A stretch of 64,000 bases of DNA from Sphingomonas jatrophae (GTDB lineage Bacteria; Pseudomonadota; Alphaproteobacteria; Sphingomonadales; Sphingomonadaceae). Where the stretch lies: the NCBI RefSeq assembly GCF_900113315.1, contig NZ_FOZG01000001.1:868001-932000 (forward strand). The letters are read 5' to 3'. The position numbers and the translations under genes are program-made. Positions 34,948 to 42,784 of the stretch are shown in pieces (position 1 is the first letter of the stretch; each line of letters opens with the position of its first letter). The notes under the pieces are model-generated. The model was not told the origin of the DNA, searched no databases, and saw nothing but the letters and a program-made list of their open reading frames with translations.

Positions 34948-35736
34948 ATGGTAAGCCTCCTCGATCCAGACGCGCGCGGCCGCGTCATCCTCGTCGGTGC
35001 GGGGCCGGGTGATCCCGGGCTGCTGACGGTCCGCGCAGTGGATGCGCTGCGCGTCGCCGATGTCGTGGTGCATGACGGCCTGGTCGATCCGCGCGTGCTC
35101 GATCTCGCGCCTGCCGATGCGCAGCGTATCTCGGTCGCCAAGCAGCGCAGCCGCCACACGCTGCCGCAGGAGGCGATCAACGCGCTGATCGTGGCGCACG
35201 TCCGCGCCGGCTCCATCGTCGTGCGGCTGAAGGGCGGCGATCCGTTCGTCTTCGGCCGCGGCGGCGAGGAGGTCGAAGCGGTGCGCGCCGCCGGCTTGCC
35301 GGTCGAGGTGATCCCCGGCGTTTCCGCCGCGCTCGGCTGTGCGGCCGAGGCGATGTTGCCGCTCACCCACCGCGACTGGTCGAGCGCGGTCAGCTTCGTC
35401 GCGGGCCAGTGCAAGGGCCTGAGCGAGCAGGACTGGACCGGCCTTGCCGGCAAGGGCCGCACGCTCGTCATCTACATGGGCATCGCTTCGGGTGCGTCGA
35501 TCGCCGAGAAGCTGATGGCCGATGGCCTCGCCCCCGATCTGCCGGTCGCGGTGCTGGAGCGCGGCACGCAGCCCGGCAGCCGCGCGATGCGCACCGTGCT
35601 GGCCGATCTGGGTGATCTGATCGAGCGGGAGAAGGTCGTCAGCCCGGCCATCATCGTGGTGGGCGAGGTCGTCCTCCTGTCCGACGCCGAGGATCGCCTG
35701 CGCACGCTCGCGCAGCGCGCGGAGACACTGGCATGA
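34948..35736 (+). CDS. cobA: Uroporphyrinogen-III C-methyltransferase
   Basis: The 262-residue protein is a single-domain SUMT: VILVGAGPGDPGLLTVRAVD, VVVHDGLVDPRVLDL, KQRSRHTLPQEAIN, VVRLKGGDPFVFGRGGEEVE and IPGVSAALGCAAEAMLPLTH. It methylates uroporphyrinogen III twice with S-adenosylmethionine to give precorrin-2, needed for siroheme and cobalamin. Here it heads the sulfite-reductase cluster, so siroheme supply is its evident role. No CysG-type dehydrogenase/ferrochelatase domain is fused. Its stop overlaps the next start by 4 bp. Confidence 0.93.
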   Translation: MVSLLDPDARGRVILVGAGPGDPGLLTVRAVDALRVADVVVHDGLVDPRVLDLAPADAQRISVAKQRSRHTLPQEAINALIVAHVRAGSIVVRLKGGDPFVFGRGGEEVEAVRAAGLPVEVIPGVSAALGCAAEAMLPLTHRDWSSAVSFVAGQCKGLSEQDWTGLAGKGRTLVIYMGIASGASIAEKLMADGLAPDLPVAVLERGTQPGSRAMRTVLADLGDLIEREKVVSPAIIVVGEVVLLSDAEDRLRTLAQRAETLA

Positions 35737-36029
35737 AGCTGCTCACCGGCAACGATCTCGCGACGGGCGACGTCATCTGGTGGGCGGGCGACGGCTGGTC
35801 GCGCCACATCGCCGAGGCGGTGGACGTCGGCCCGCATGCCGAAACGCTCGCCGCGGTCGAGGAGGCGGCACGCCGCGTCAACGGCCCCTATGCGATCGAC
35901 GCGACGCAAGGGCCCGAAGGCCCCCGCCCCGCCCACATCAAGGATCGCATCCGCGCCGCCGGACCCACCGTCCGCGCCGATCTCGCCATCCGCCCCGCCG
36001 ACGCGAATCGCGGCGAGTGGGTGATTTGA
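35733..36029 (+). CDS. DUF2849 domain-containing protein
   Basis: The 98-residue protein (MKLLTGNDLATGDVIWWAGD, GWSRHIAEAVDV, YAIDATQGPEGPRPAHIKDR) is the small DUF2849 family that sits between cobA and the sulfite reductase gene in many alphaproteobacteria. It starts in a 4-bp overlap with cobA and is followed 39 bp later by cysI. Its biochemical role is unknown; conserved association suggests a part in siroheme-dependent sulfite reduction. Confidence 0.85.
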   Translation: MKLLTGNDLATGDVIWWAGDGWSRHIAEAVDVGPHAETLAAVEEAARRVNGPYAIDATQGPEGPRPAHIKDRIRAAGPTVRADLAIRPADANRGEWVI

Positions 36030-36068
36030 TCCTCTCCCCGAACCTGCCCGTTCTGAAAGCCGCCCGCG

Positions 36069-37697
36069 ATGTATAAGTACGACGAATATGATCAGGCGAT
36101 CGTCGACGCCCGCGTCGAGGAGTTTCGCGATCAGGTGCGCCGCCGTCTGGCGGGTGAGATCAGCGAGGATCAGTTCAAGCCGCTGCGGCTGATGAACGGC
36201 CTCTATCTCCAGCTCCACGCTTACATGCTGCGTGTCGCTATCCCCTATGGAACGCTGAACGCGACGCAGATGCGGATGCTGGCGCACGTCGCGCGCAAGT
36301 ATGACAAGGGCTACGGTCACTTCACCACGCGCCAGAACATCCAGTATAACTGGATCAAGCTGGACGAGGCGCCCGACATCCTGGCCGAGCTTGCCACGGT
36401 CGAGATGCATGCCATCCAGACCAGCGGCAATTGCATCCGCAACATCTCGTCGGATCAGTTCGCCGGTGCCGCCGCGGACGAAGTCGAGGATCCGCGCCCC
36501 TGGGCCGAGCTGCTTCGCCAGTGGAGCACCTTCCACCCCGAATTCACCTACCTGCCGCGCAAGTTCAAGATCGCCGTGATCGGTGCTGAGGAGGATCGCG
36601 CGGCGGTGAAGCTGCACGATATCGGGCTCCAGCTGCATCGCAACGACGCAGGCGAGGTCGGTTTCCGCGTGTTCGTTGGCGGCGGCATGGGCCGCACGCC
36701 GATGGTGGCGCCGGTGATCCGCGACTTCCTGCCCAAGGCTGATTTCCTCAGCTACATGGAAGCGTGCCTGCGCGTCTACAATCGCTACGGCCGCCGCGAC
36801 AACATCTACAAGGCCCGCATCAAGATCCTGGTGCACGAGATCGGCGCCGCCGAATATGCGCGACAGGTCGAGGAAGAATGGGCGCATGTGAAGACGCTCG
36901 GCCTCGACGCGCCCGCGGCCGAGTTCGAGCGGATCGCCGCCTTCTTCGCGCCGCCTGCGTTCGAGACGGGCTTGAGCGACACGATCGACCGCAGCGATCC
37001 CGATTTCGCCGTCTGGCTCGATCAGAATGTGTCCGCGCACAAGGCGCCTGGCTATGCCGTCGTCACCATCAGCCTGAAGCCGACCGGCGGCATTCCGGGC
37101 GATGCCACTGCCGACCAGATCGATCTGATGGCCGATCTCGCCGAGCGCTACAGCCTGGACGAGCTGCGCATCACCCATGCGCAGAACGTCGTCCTGCCGC
37201 ACGTCCGCAAGGCGGATCTCTACGCCGTGTGGCAGGCGCTCGACGCATCCGGACTCGCCGCGCCGAACCTCGACCTGATCGGGGACATCATCGCCTGCCC
37301 GGGCCTCGATTATTGCGCGCTGGCCAATGCCCGCTCGATCCCGCTCGCGCAGAAGATCTCGCAGCGCTTCGCCGCAACCCAGCACGATCTGGGCGAGCTG
37401 AAGCTGAAGATCAGCGGCTGCATCAACGCCTGCGGCCACCACCACGCCGGCCACATCGGCATCCTCGGCGTCGACCGTAAGGGTGTCGAGAATTACCAGC
37501 TGCTGCTCGGCGGCTCGGCGGCGGAGGATGCGAGCCTCGGCCGAATCACCGGGCCGGGCTTCGATGAGGACGGCGTGGTCGATGCGATCGAGCGCGCTGT
37601 CGACACATACCGCTCGCTCCGCACCGAGGGCGAGCGTTTCCTCGACACCTATCGCCGCGTCGGCATGGCGCCGTTCAAGGAGGCGATCTATGGCTGA
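36069..37697 (+). CDS. cysI: Nitrite/sulfite reductase, assimilatory (CysI-like hemoprotein)
   Basis: The 542-residue protein has two ferredoxin-like half domains and two siroheme domains. The first half shows GYGHFTTRQNIQYNWIKLDE and HAIQTSGNCIRNISSDQFAG split across the siroheme pocket. The cluster/siroheme cysteines are in IACPGLDYCALANARS and KISGCINACGHHHAGHIGIL. It reduces sulfite (six electrons) to sulfide, and no flavoprotein CysJ is adjacent, so electrons may come from ferredoxin. The context with cysH and cobA favours sulfite over nitrite. Its stop overlaps the DUF934 start by 8 bp. Confidence 0.92.
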   Translation: MYKYDEYDQAIVDARVEEFRDQVRRRLAGEISEDQFKPLRLMNGLYLQLHAYMLRVAIPYGTLNATQMRMLAHVARKYDKGYGHFTTRQNIQYNWIKLDEAPDILAELATVEMHAIQTSGNCIRNISSDQFAGAAADEVEDPRPWAELLRQWSTFHPEFTYLPRKFKIAVIGAEEDRAAVKLHDIGLQLHRNDAGEVGFRVFVGGGMGRTPMVAPVIRDFLPKADFLSYMEACLRVYNRYGRRDNIYKARIKILVHEIGAAEYARQVEEEWAHVKTLGLDAPAAEFERIAAFFAPPAFETGLSDTIDRSDPDFAVWLDQNVSAHKAPGYAVVTISLKPTGGIPGDATADQIDLMADLAERYSLDELRITHAQNVVLPHVRKADLYAVWQALDASGLAAPNLDLIGDIIACPGLDYCALANARSIPLAQKISQRFAATQHDLGELKLKISGCINACGHHHAGHIGILGVDRKGVENYQLLLGGSAAEDASLGRITGPGFDEDGVVDAIERAVDTYRSLRTEGERFLDTYRRVGMAPFKEAIYG

Positions 37698-38145
37698 TCC
37701 GGACCAGAGCGACATTGGCGGCGAGCCGAAGCTCCGCTTCCGCAATGACGAGCCGCACGAGGAGCCGGCGGTCACGCTCGATTCGTTCCTCGGCCAATCC
37801 AACGCCACAGCCGTGCGGCTGGAATCGGACGAGGATGCCCGCGCGCTGCTGCCGCATATCGATCGGCTTGCCTTGGTTGAGGTCGCCTTTCCCAAGTTCC
37901 GCGACGGCCGCGGCTATTCCGCAGGCCGCATCCTGCGCGAGGCCGGCTATACGGGGGAGTTGCGCGCACAGGGCGACGTGCTGGTCGATCAGATCCCGCT
38001 GATGCTGCGCTGCGGCTTCGATAGCTTCGCGCCCGAGGCGTCCGTCGATGCCAAGACGCTGGCCGAGGCGCTGTCGCGCTACACCGCGGTCTATCAGAAG
38101 GCAGCGGATGCGCGCCGCCCCGTCTGGGCCCTGCGTCATGGCTGA
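37690..38145 (+). CDS. DUF934 domain-containing protein
   Basis: The 151-residue protein contains the DUF934 core: VEVAFPKFRDGRGYSAGRIL, LREAGYTGELRAQGDVLVDQ and IPLMLRCGFDSFAPE. This family is consistently found between the sulfite reductase gene and cysH in proteobacteria and is presumed to assist sulfite reduction, with no established activity. It overlaps both neighbours by 8 bp, so translation of the three is tightly coupled. The frame stays open upstream inside cysI, but ATG 37690 is the sensible start. Confidence 0.88.
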   Translation: MADPDQSDIGGEPKLRFRNDEPHEEPAVTLDSFLGQSNATAVRLESDEDARALLPHIDRLALVEVAFPKFRDGRGYSAGRILREAGYTGELRAQGDVLVDQIPLMLRCGFDSFAPEASVDAKTLAEALSRYTAVYQKAADARRPVWALRHG

Positions 38146-38896
38146 GGCCGCCCGCAAGCTCGACCTGCTCGATCTCGCGCCCGCCTTCACGCAGGCTGAT
38201 GTCGATGCGCTCAACGCCCGTTTTGCCGGGGTCGACACGCACACCATGCTCCGCACGCTCTTCGCCGAAGGGCTGCTCGGCCGCACCGCCATTGTCTCCT
38301 CCTTCGGCACGGAGAGCGCGGTACTGCTCGCCCTCGTCGCCGAGGTCGCGCCGGAGACGCCGGTCATCTTCATCGACACGCTGAAGATGTTCCCCGAAAC
38401 GCTCGCCTATCGCGAGACGCTGCTTACCCGGCTCGGCATGCCGAATGGCAGCGTGGTTGCGCCGGACGAGACCGTGCTGGCGGCGAAGGACGAGGCGGGG
38501 CTGCGCTGGTCCTATGATCCGGACGGCTGCTGCGCGATCCGCAAGGTGGAGCCGATGGCACGCGCCAAGCAGGGGCTGGACAGCTGGATCTCCGGCCGCA
38601 AGGCCTTCCAGTCGCAGACGCGCCAGTCCATCCCGCGGTTCGAGCTGGACGAAGGCCGCCTCAAGGTGAACCCGCTCGGCGATTGGGTGAAGGCCGATCT
38701 CGACGCCTATTTCGCCGAGCACGATCTGCCGCGCCACCCGCTCGAGGCCGAGGGCTATCTCTCCATCGGCTGCCAGCCCTGCACCTCCAAGGTGAAGCCC
38801 GGCGAAGACCCGCGCGCCGGCCGCTGGCGCGGGTGGGACAAGGTGGAATGCGGTATCCACGTGCCCCTGAGCGACGCGGACCAGCCGAGCTTCTGA
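38138..38896 (+). CDS. cysH: Adenylyl-sulfate (APS) reductase, CysH family
   Basis: The 252-residue protein has the PP-loop region IVSSFGTESAVLLAL and FIDTLKMFPETL, and the catalytic C-terminal WDKVECGIH (Cys238). It also has the paired cysteines DGCCAIRK (Cys131, Cys132) and IGCQPCTSKVKPGE (Cys212, Cys215). The CC...CxxC set binds a 4Fe-4S cluster and marks the APS-reducing type; E. coli-type PAPS reductases lack it. It makes sulfite from APS for the adjacent sulfite reductase. It overlaps DUF934 by 8 bp and converges with dnaB. Confidence 0.93.
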   Translation: MAEAARKLDLLDLAPAFTQADVDALNARFAGVDTHTMLRTLFAEGLLGRTAIVSSFGTESAVLLALVAEVAPETPVIFIDTLKMFPETLAYRETLLTRLGMPNGSVVAPDETVLAAKDEAGLRWSYDPDGCCAIRKVEPMARAKQGLDSWISGRKAFQSQTRQSIPRFELDEGRLKVNPLGDWVKADLDAYFAEHDLPRHPLEAEGYLSIGCQPCTSKVKPGEDPRAGRWRGWDKVECGIHVPLSDADQPSF

Positions 38897-38905
38897 CGCG
38901 CGGCG

Positions 38906-40387
38906 CTACAGCGCCTCGTAGCCGCTGCCCTCGGCCAGGTCGGTGAACTTGGTCGTCCGCGCCTCGAACTTCAGCTTCACCTTGCCCGTGGCGCCGTGGC
39001 GCTGCTTGGCGACGATCAGCTCGGCGAGCCCGAAGGCGCGGTTCATGTCCGACTGCCACTTCTCATAAGCCGCCACGTCGTCGACCGAGGGCTCGCGTCC
39101 CTGCAGGTAGTAATCCTCGCGATAGACGAACATCACCATGTCCGCGTCCTGCTCGATCGAGCCCGATTCGCGCAGATCCGACAGCTGCGGGCGCTTGTCC
39201 TCGCGCTGCTCAACGGCACGGCTGAGCTGGGAGAGCGCCATCACCGGGACGTGCAGCTCCTTGGCCAGCTGCTTCAGGCCGCGCGAGATTTCCGAGATTT
39301 CCTGCACGCGGTTGCCGTCGCGGCTGTTGCCCGACCCTTGCAGCAGCTGAAGATAGTCGACCACGATGAAGCCGATGCCCCGCTGCCGCTTCAGCCGCCG
39401 CGCGCGCGTGCGCAGCGCCGCGATGGTCAGGCCCGGCGTATCGTCGATATAGAGCGGCAGCGACTCCAGCTCCGCCGCCGCACGTGCCAAGTTGCGGAAG
39501 TCCGCCTGGCTGATCTTGCCCATGCGCAAATTTTCCGAGCTGATCCCCGATTGCTCGGACAGGATACGCGTGGCCAGCTGGTCCGCGCTCATTTCCAGGC
39601 TGAAGAAGGCGACCGGCGCGCCGACCGACTTGGCCGGATCGATCCCGTCCTCCTTGTCGCGGAGGAAACGCTGCGCCGCGGAGAAGGCGATGTTGGTGGC
39701 GAGCGAGGTCTTGCCCATGCCCGGTCGCCCGGCGAGGATCATCAGGTCCGAATTGTGCAGGCCGCCAATCTTGCCGTTCACCGAATCGAGGCCGGTCGTG
39801 ATGCCCGACAGATGCCCGCCGCTGTTGAGCGCCCGCTCCGCCTGCTCCACCGCCATGCGCGTGGCCGCGGCGAAGCTCTTGGTCGATCCCTCGCCGCCGC
39901 CCTGCTCGGCCACCTTGTAGAGCGCGACCTCGGCCGCCTCGATCTGTGCCTTGGGGTCGATCGACTCGGAGGTGTCGAGCGCATCCTCCACCATCTCGCG
40001 CCCGACGCCGATCAGCGCGCGCAGCAGCGCCAGATCATAGATCTGCGCCGCAAAGTCGCGCGCGCCGACCAGTGCCGCGCCCGACCCGGTCAGCTGCGCC
40101 AGATAGGCCGGGCCGCCATGCACGCGCATCGCCTCGTCCGCCTCGAACTGGGGGCGGAGCGTCACCGGGTTGGCGATCATGTTGCGATCCACCAGTCGCA
40201 GGATGGATTCGTAGATGCGCCCGTGCAGCGGATCGTGGAAATGGTCGGCGCGAAGCTTCACCTGCACGTCCTCGACCAGCCGGTTGTCGAGCATCAGTGC
40301 GCCCAGCAGAGCGGCCTCGGCCACCGGATTGTGCGGCAGGACGGGCGCGTCGGCGGGCGCCGGAACGGGGGGGACGGGCTTCAGCAT
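38906..40387 (-). CDS. dnaB: Replicative DNA helicase DnaB
   Basis: The 493-residue protein has the N-terminal DnaB domain (VAEAALLGALMLDNRLVEDV) and a RecA-like helicase domain. The latter shows LMILAGRPGMGKTSLATNIA (Walker A), VAFFSLEMSADQLATRILSE, IDDTPGLTIAALRTRARRLK, VVDYLQLLQGSG (Walker B) and LSQLSRAVEQREDKRPQLSD. It unwinds DNA at the replication fork. The length and motifs are complete, with no intein. It diverges from the UPF0262 gene across 150 bp that contains DnaA-box-like sequences. Confidence 0.96.
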   Translation of the reverse strand: MLKPVPPVPAPADAPVLPHNPVAEAALLGALMLDNRLVEDVQVKLRADHFHDPLHGRIYESILRLVDRNMIANPVTLRPQFEADEAMRVHGGPAYLAQLTGSGAALVGARDFAAQIYDLALLRALIGVGREMVEDALDTSESIDPKAQIEAAEVALYKVAEQGGGEGSTKSFAAATRMAVEQAERALNSGGHLSGITTGLDSVNGKIGGLHNSDLMILAGRPGMGKTSLATNIAFSAAQRFLRDKEDGIDPAKSVGAPVAFFSLEMSADQLATRILSEQSGISSENLRMGKISQADFRNLARAAAELESLPLYIDDTPGLTIAALRTRARRLKRQRGIGFIVVDYLQLLQGSGNSRDGNRVQEISEISRGLKQLAKELHVPVMALSQLSRAVEQREDKRPQLSDLRESGSIEQDADMVMFVYREDYYLQGREPSVDDVAAYEKWQSDMNRAFGLAELIVAKQRHGATGKVKLKFEARTTKFTDLAEGSGYEAL

Positions 40388-40427
40388 GCGCCTATCATCG
40401 GCCGCCGGGCGCCCATGCTCAAGCCCG

Positions 40428-40467
40428 CATCCACATCATCCACAGCTAAGCGCCGAACCTGTGGATG
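40428..40467. promoter_or_regulatory. Cluster of DnaA-box-like sequences upstream of dnaB
   Basis: CATCCACA occurs at 40428-40435 and 40437-40444, and inverted as TGTGGATG at 40460-40467. With one more base the second copy is TCATCCACA, one mismatch from the DnaA box TTATCCACA; the other two have two mismatches. They lie 41-80 bp upstream of the dnaB start. DnaA control of dnaB is a possibility, not a demonstration. Confidence 0.3.
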
Positions 40468-40537
40468 GTCAGGGAGCGGTCCGCCCCGGCCCACCCCTCG
40501 CTTTCGCCCGCGTGAGCCGGTATCCGGCGGGCAAGCC

Positions 40538-41059
40538 ATGGCCGAACCCGCCTCCTCCGTCCGCCCACCGGATCCGCGCCTCGTCGCCGTCGAGCTGGAC
40601 GAGGGATCGATCGGCGCGCGCTCGGCCGATATCGAGCAGGAACGAAGCATCGCCATCCTCGATCTGCTCGAGGCCAATCACTTTGCGCCCTGCCGCCCCT
40701 ATCCGCACGATTATGCCGGCCCCTACCGGCTGACGCTGCGGGTGGAGGAGGGGCGGCTGGCGCTCGACATCGCGGCGGATACGGGCGAGCGGCTGGAGAC
40801 CCTCATCCTCGCGCTCGGTCGCTTCCGCCGGCCGATCAAGGATTATTTCGCGATCTGCGATAGCTATTTCGCCGCGATCCGCCAGGCCGGTCCGCAGCAG
40901 ATCGAGACGATCGACATGGCCCGGCGCGGCGTCCACAATCAGGCGGCGGAGCTGCTGATGGAACGGCTGGAAGGCAAGATCGAGGTGGATTTCGACACGG
41001 CACGGCGACTGTTCACGCTAATCTGCGTGCTGCACATCCGGGGGGACAGCGTTGGCTGA
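40538..41059 (+). CDS. UPF0262 family protein
   Basis: The 173-residue protein (RLVAVELDEGSIGARSADIE, QERSIAILDLLEANHF, LRVEEGRLALDIAADTGERL, RRPIKDYFAICDSYFAAIR, EGKIEVDFDTARRLFTLICV) matches UPF0262, a conserved alphaproteobacterial family of unknown function. It is cytosolic by sequence. The cytidine deaminase gene begins inside its last codons (8-bp overlap). ATG 40538 was chosen because the longer open frame upstream is antisense to dnaB. Confidence 0.9.
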   Translation: MAEPASSVRPPDPRLVAVELDEGSIGARSADIEQERSIAILDLLEANHFAPCRPYPHDYAGPYRLTLRVEEGRLALDIAADTGERLETLILALGRFRRPIKDYFAICDSYFAAIRQAGPQQIETIDMARRGVHNQAAELLMERLEGKIEVDFDTARRLFTLICVLHIRGDSVG

Positions 41060-41519
41060 GGCACTTGCGCACGAAGATGTTGGCGCTGCACTGTTGATCG
41101 GGGAGGCGCTGGGCGCCGCGCGCAACGCGCACGCGCCTTATTCGCGCTTCGCCGTGGGCGCGGCGCTGCTGCTGGCCGATGGCAGCATCGTCACCGGCAC
41201 CAATTTCGAGAATGCCAGCTACGGCCTGTCGCTCTGCGCTGAAACGGTGGCGATTGCCGCCGCCAATGCGCAAGGACGGCTGCGCGATGTCGTCGCGGTC
41301 GGTGTGGTCGGCGGGGCGATGGCCTCGGACGGGCTGACCAGCGTCGGCCCGGTCCGCCCCTGCGGGCGCTGCCGCCAGATCATCCATGAAGCCGCCTCGC
41401 TCGGCGGCCGCGACATCGTCGTCTATTGCGGCGACGCCACGGGCGGCTCGGTCGAGCGGCATCTCGCCTCCGCACTGCTGCCACACGCCTTCGGGCCCGG
41501 CGATCTGGGGATCGGCTGA
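41052..41519 (+). CDS. cdd: Cytidine deaminase
   Basis: The 155-residue zinc enzyme starts with TTG at 41052, preceded by GGGGGGA; no ATG is available near the N-terminus. It shows APYSRFAVGAALLLADG, TNFENASYGLSLCAETVA with the first zinc Cys and catalytic Glu, and PVRPCGRCRQII with the other two zinc cysteines. It deaminates cytidine and deoxycytidine for salvage. It is followed 3 bp later by dcd, so two pyrimidine deaminases share the operon. Confidence 0.93.
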   Translation: MAEALAHEDVGAALLIGEALGAARNAHAPYSRFAVGAALLLADGSIVTGTNFENASYGLSLCAETVAIAAANAQGRLRDVVAVGVVGGAMASDGLTSVGPVRPCGRCRQIIHEAASLGGRDIVVYCGDATGGSVERHLASALLPHAFGPGDLGIG

Positions 41520-41522
41520 GCC

Positions 41523-42077
41523 ATGGCCATCCAATCCGACCGCTGGATCCGCGAGCAGGCGCTCGAGCACGGCATGATCGAGCCGTTCGTCGAGGCGCAG
41601 CGCCGCGACAACTGCATCAGCTACGGCCTGTCCTCCTACGGCTATGACGCGCGCGTGGCGGACGAGTTCAAGATTTTTACCAATGTCGACAACGCCATCG
41701 TCGACCCGAAGGATTTCGCGCAGAACAGCTTCGTCGATCGCAAGACCGACTGCTGCATCATCCCGCCCAACAGCTTCGCGCTCGCCCGAACCGTGGAGTA
41801 TTTTCGCGTGCCGCGCGACGTTCTGGTGATCTGCCTCGGCAAATCCACCTATGCCCGCTGCGGCATCATCGTGAACGTGACCCCGCTGGAGCCCGGCTGG
41901 GAGGGCCACGTCACGCTGGAGTTCAGCAACACCACGCCACTCCCCGCCAAGGTCTATGCCAATGAGGGCGCCTGCCAGTTCCTGTTCCTGCAGGGGAACG
42001 AGCCGTGCGAGGTCAGCTATGCGGACCGGGCGGGCAAATATATGGGCCAGCGCGGCGTCACCCTTCCGCGGCTCTAG
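41523..42077 (+). CDS. dcd: dCTP deaminase
   Basis: The 184-residue trimeric enzyme matches Dcd in full: [79 protein letters not shown] and [11 protein letters not shown]. It converts dCTP to dUTP in thymidylate synthesis. It is the last gene of the UPF0262-cdd-dcd run and is followed by a terminator hairpin at 42107-42131. Confidence 0.96.
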   Translation: MAIQSDRWIREQALEHGMIEPFVEAQRRDNCISYGLSSYGYDARVADEFKIFTNVDNAIVDPKDFAQNSFVDRKTDCCIIPPNSFALARTVEYFRVPRDVLVICLGKSTYARCGIIVNVTPLEPGWEGHVTLEFSNTTPLPAKVYANEGACQFLFLQGNEPCEVSYADRAGKYMGQRGVTLPRL

Positions 42078-42106
42078 ACCGGGACCACGCTGAACCACGT
42101 TGATGA

Positions 42107-42131
42107 GGGCGGAGCCGGTCAGGCTCCGCCC
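42107..42131. terminator. Bidirectional terminator between dcd and the DUF4142 gene
   Basis: GGGCGGAGCC (42107-42116) pairs perfectly with GGCTCCGCCC (42122-42131) across the loop GGTCA. CTCTT follows on the plus strand. It is 30 bp past the dcd stop and 12 bp before the stop of the convergent gene. Confidence 0.75.
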
Positions 42132-42142
42132 CTCTTGTCAGC

Positions 42143-42706
42143 TTACATGGCGCCGGCGGGCACCATCTGCTTGGCGTGCATCAGGTGGCGCTCGATCACC
42201 GGCACCGCGGTGGAGGCGACCTGCTTCAGCGCCGGATCGGTGCCGTCCGTGGCATAGCCCTTGTGCAGCGCCCACGCCGTCTGGTGCGCCTGCATCTGCT
42301 GCTGCAGGTACATCGTGTCGAAGCCCTCCTTCGGCGCCTTCTTCAGCAGCGCGATCTTGGCGGCATTGTCGGACGACAGCTTGGTCCCCGGCTTGGCGAT
42401 CGTGCGGTCGCCATTCTTCAGCGCCGCCATCAGCGACTTGGACGTCATAGTGTGATCGGCGATCATCTCGCGCGCGAACGCCTTCACGTCGTCGCGCTTG
42501 GACCGGCTGAGCGCCAGCTTGCTCGACTGGATCTCGTACATGTCGCTGTCAGCCGCCATCTTGACATAATCGGTAGCCGACACGCCCGTCAGCGGGGCCA
42601 TGCCCGCATCGGACGCGGTCATGCTGCCGCTGGCGGCCATGTCCTGCGCGAAGGCCGGCGCAGCGACGAGGGCGAGCGCACTCGCGGCAAGGAACGTGCG
42701 GATCAT
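42143..42706 (-). CDS. DUF4142 domain-containing exported protein (ferritin-like fold)
   Basis: The 187-residue protein has a signal peptide (MIRTFLAASALALVAAPAFA, cleaved before QDMA). A helical DUF4142 domain follows with DYVKMAADSDMYEIQSSKLA, VKAFAREMIADHTMTSKSLM, GFDTMYLQQQMQAHQTAWAL and VPVIERHLMHAKQM. The regular Asp/Glu/His spacing resembles ferritin-like four-helix bundles. The function is not established; the family is often stress-related. A perfect EcfG-type promoter lies 38-62 bp upstream, which supports control by the general stress response. Confidence 0.88.
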   Translation of the reverse strand: MIRTFLAASALALVAAPAFAQDMAASGSMTASDAGMAPLTGVSATDYVKMAADSDMYEIQSSKLALSRSKRDDVKAFAREMIADHTMTSKSLMAALKNGDRTIAKPGTKLSSDNAAKIALLKKAPKEGFDTMYLQQQMQAHQTAWALHKGYATDGTDPALKQVASTAVPVIERHLMHAKQMVPAGAM

Positions 42707-42743
42707 TTGAGGTTCACTCCGTTACGACAGATTGCCGCGGCCA

Positions 42744-42768
42744 AACGGCGAGGCGATCCGGGCGTTCC
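42744..42768 (-). promoter_or_regulatory. Sigma-EcfG-type promoter of the DUF4142 gene
   Basis: On the minus strand GGAAC (42764-42768) and CGTT (42744-42747) are separated by exactly 16 bp, the known alphaproteobacterial general-stress promoter GGAAC-N16/17-CGTT. The predicted start is about 30 bp before the ATG at 42706. It lies in the gap right after the rnr stop, giving the gene its own promoter. Confidence 0.7.
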
Positions 42769-42784
42769 GCTCATTACGCATGCG

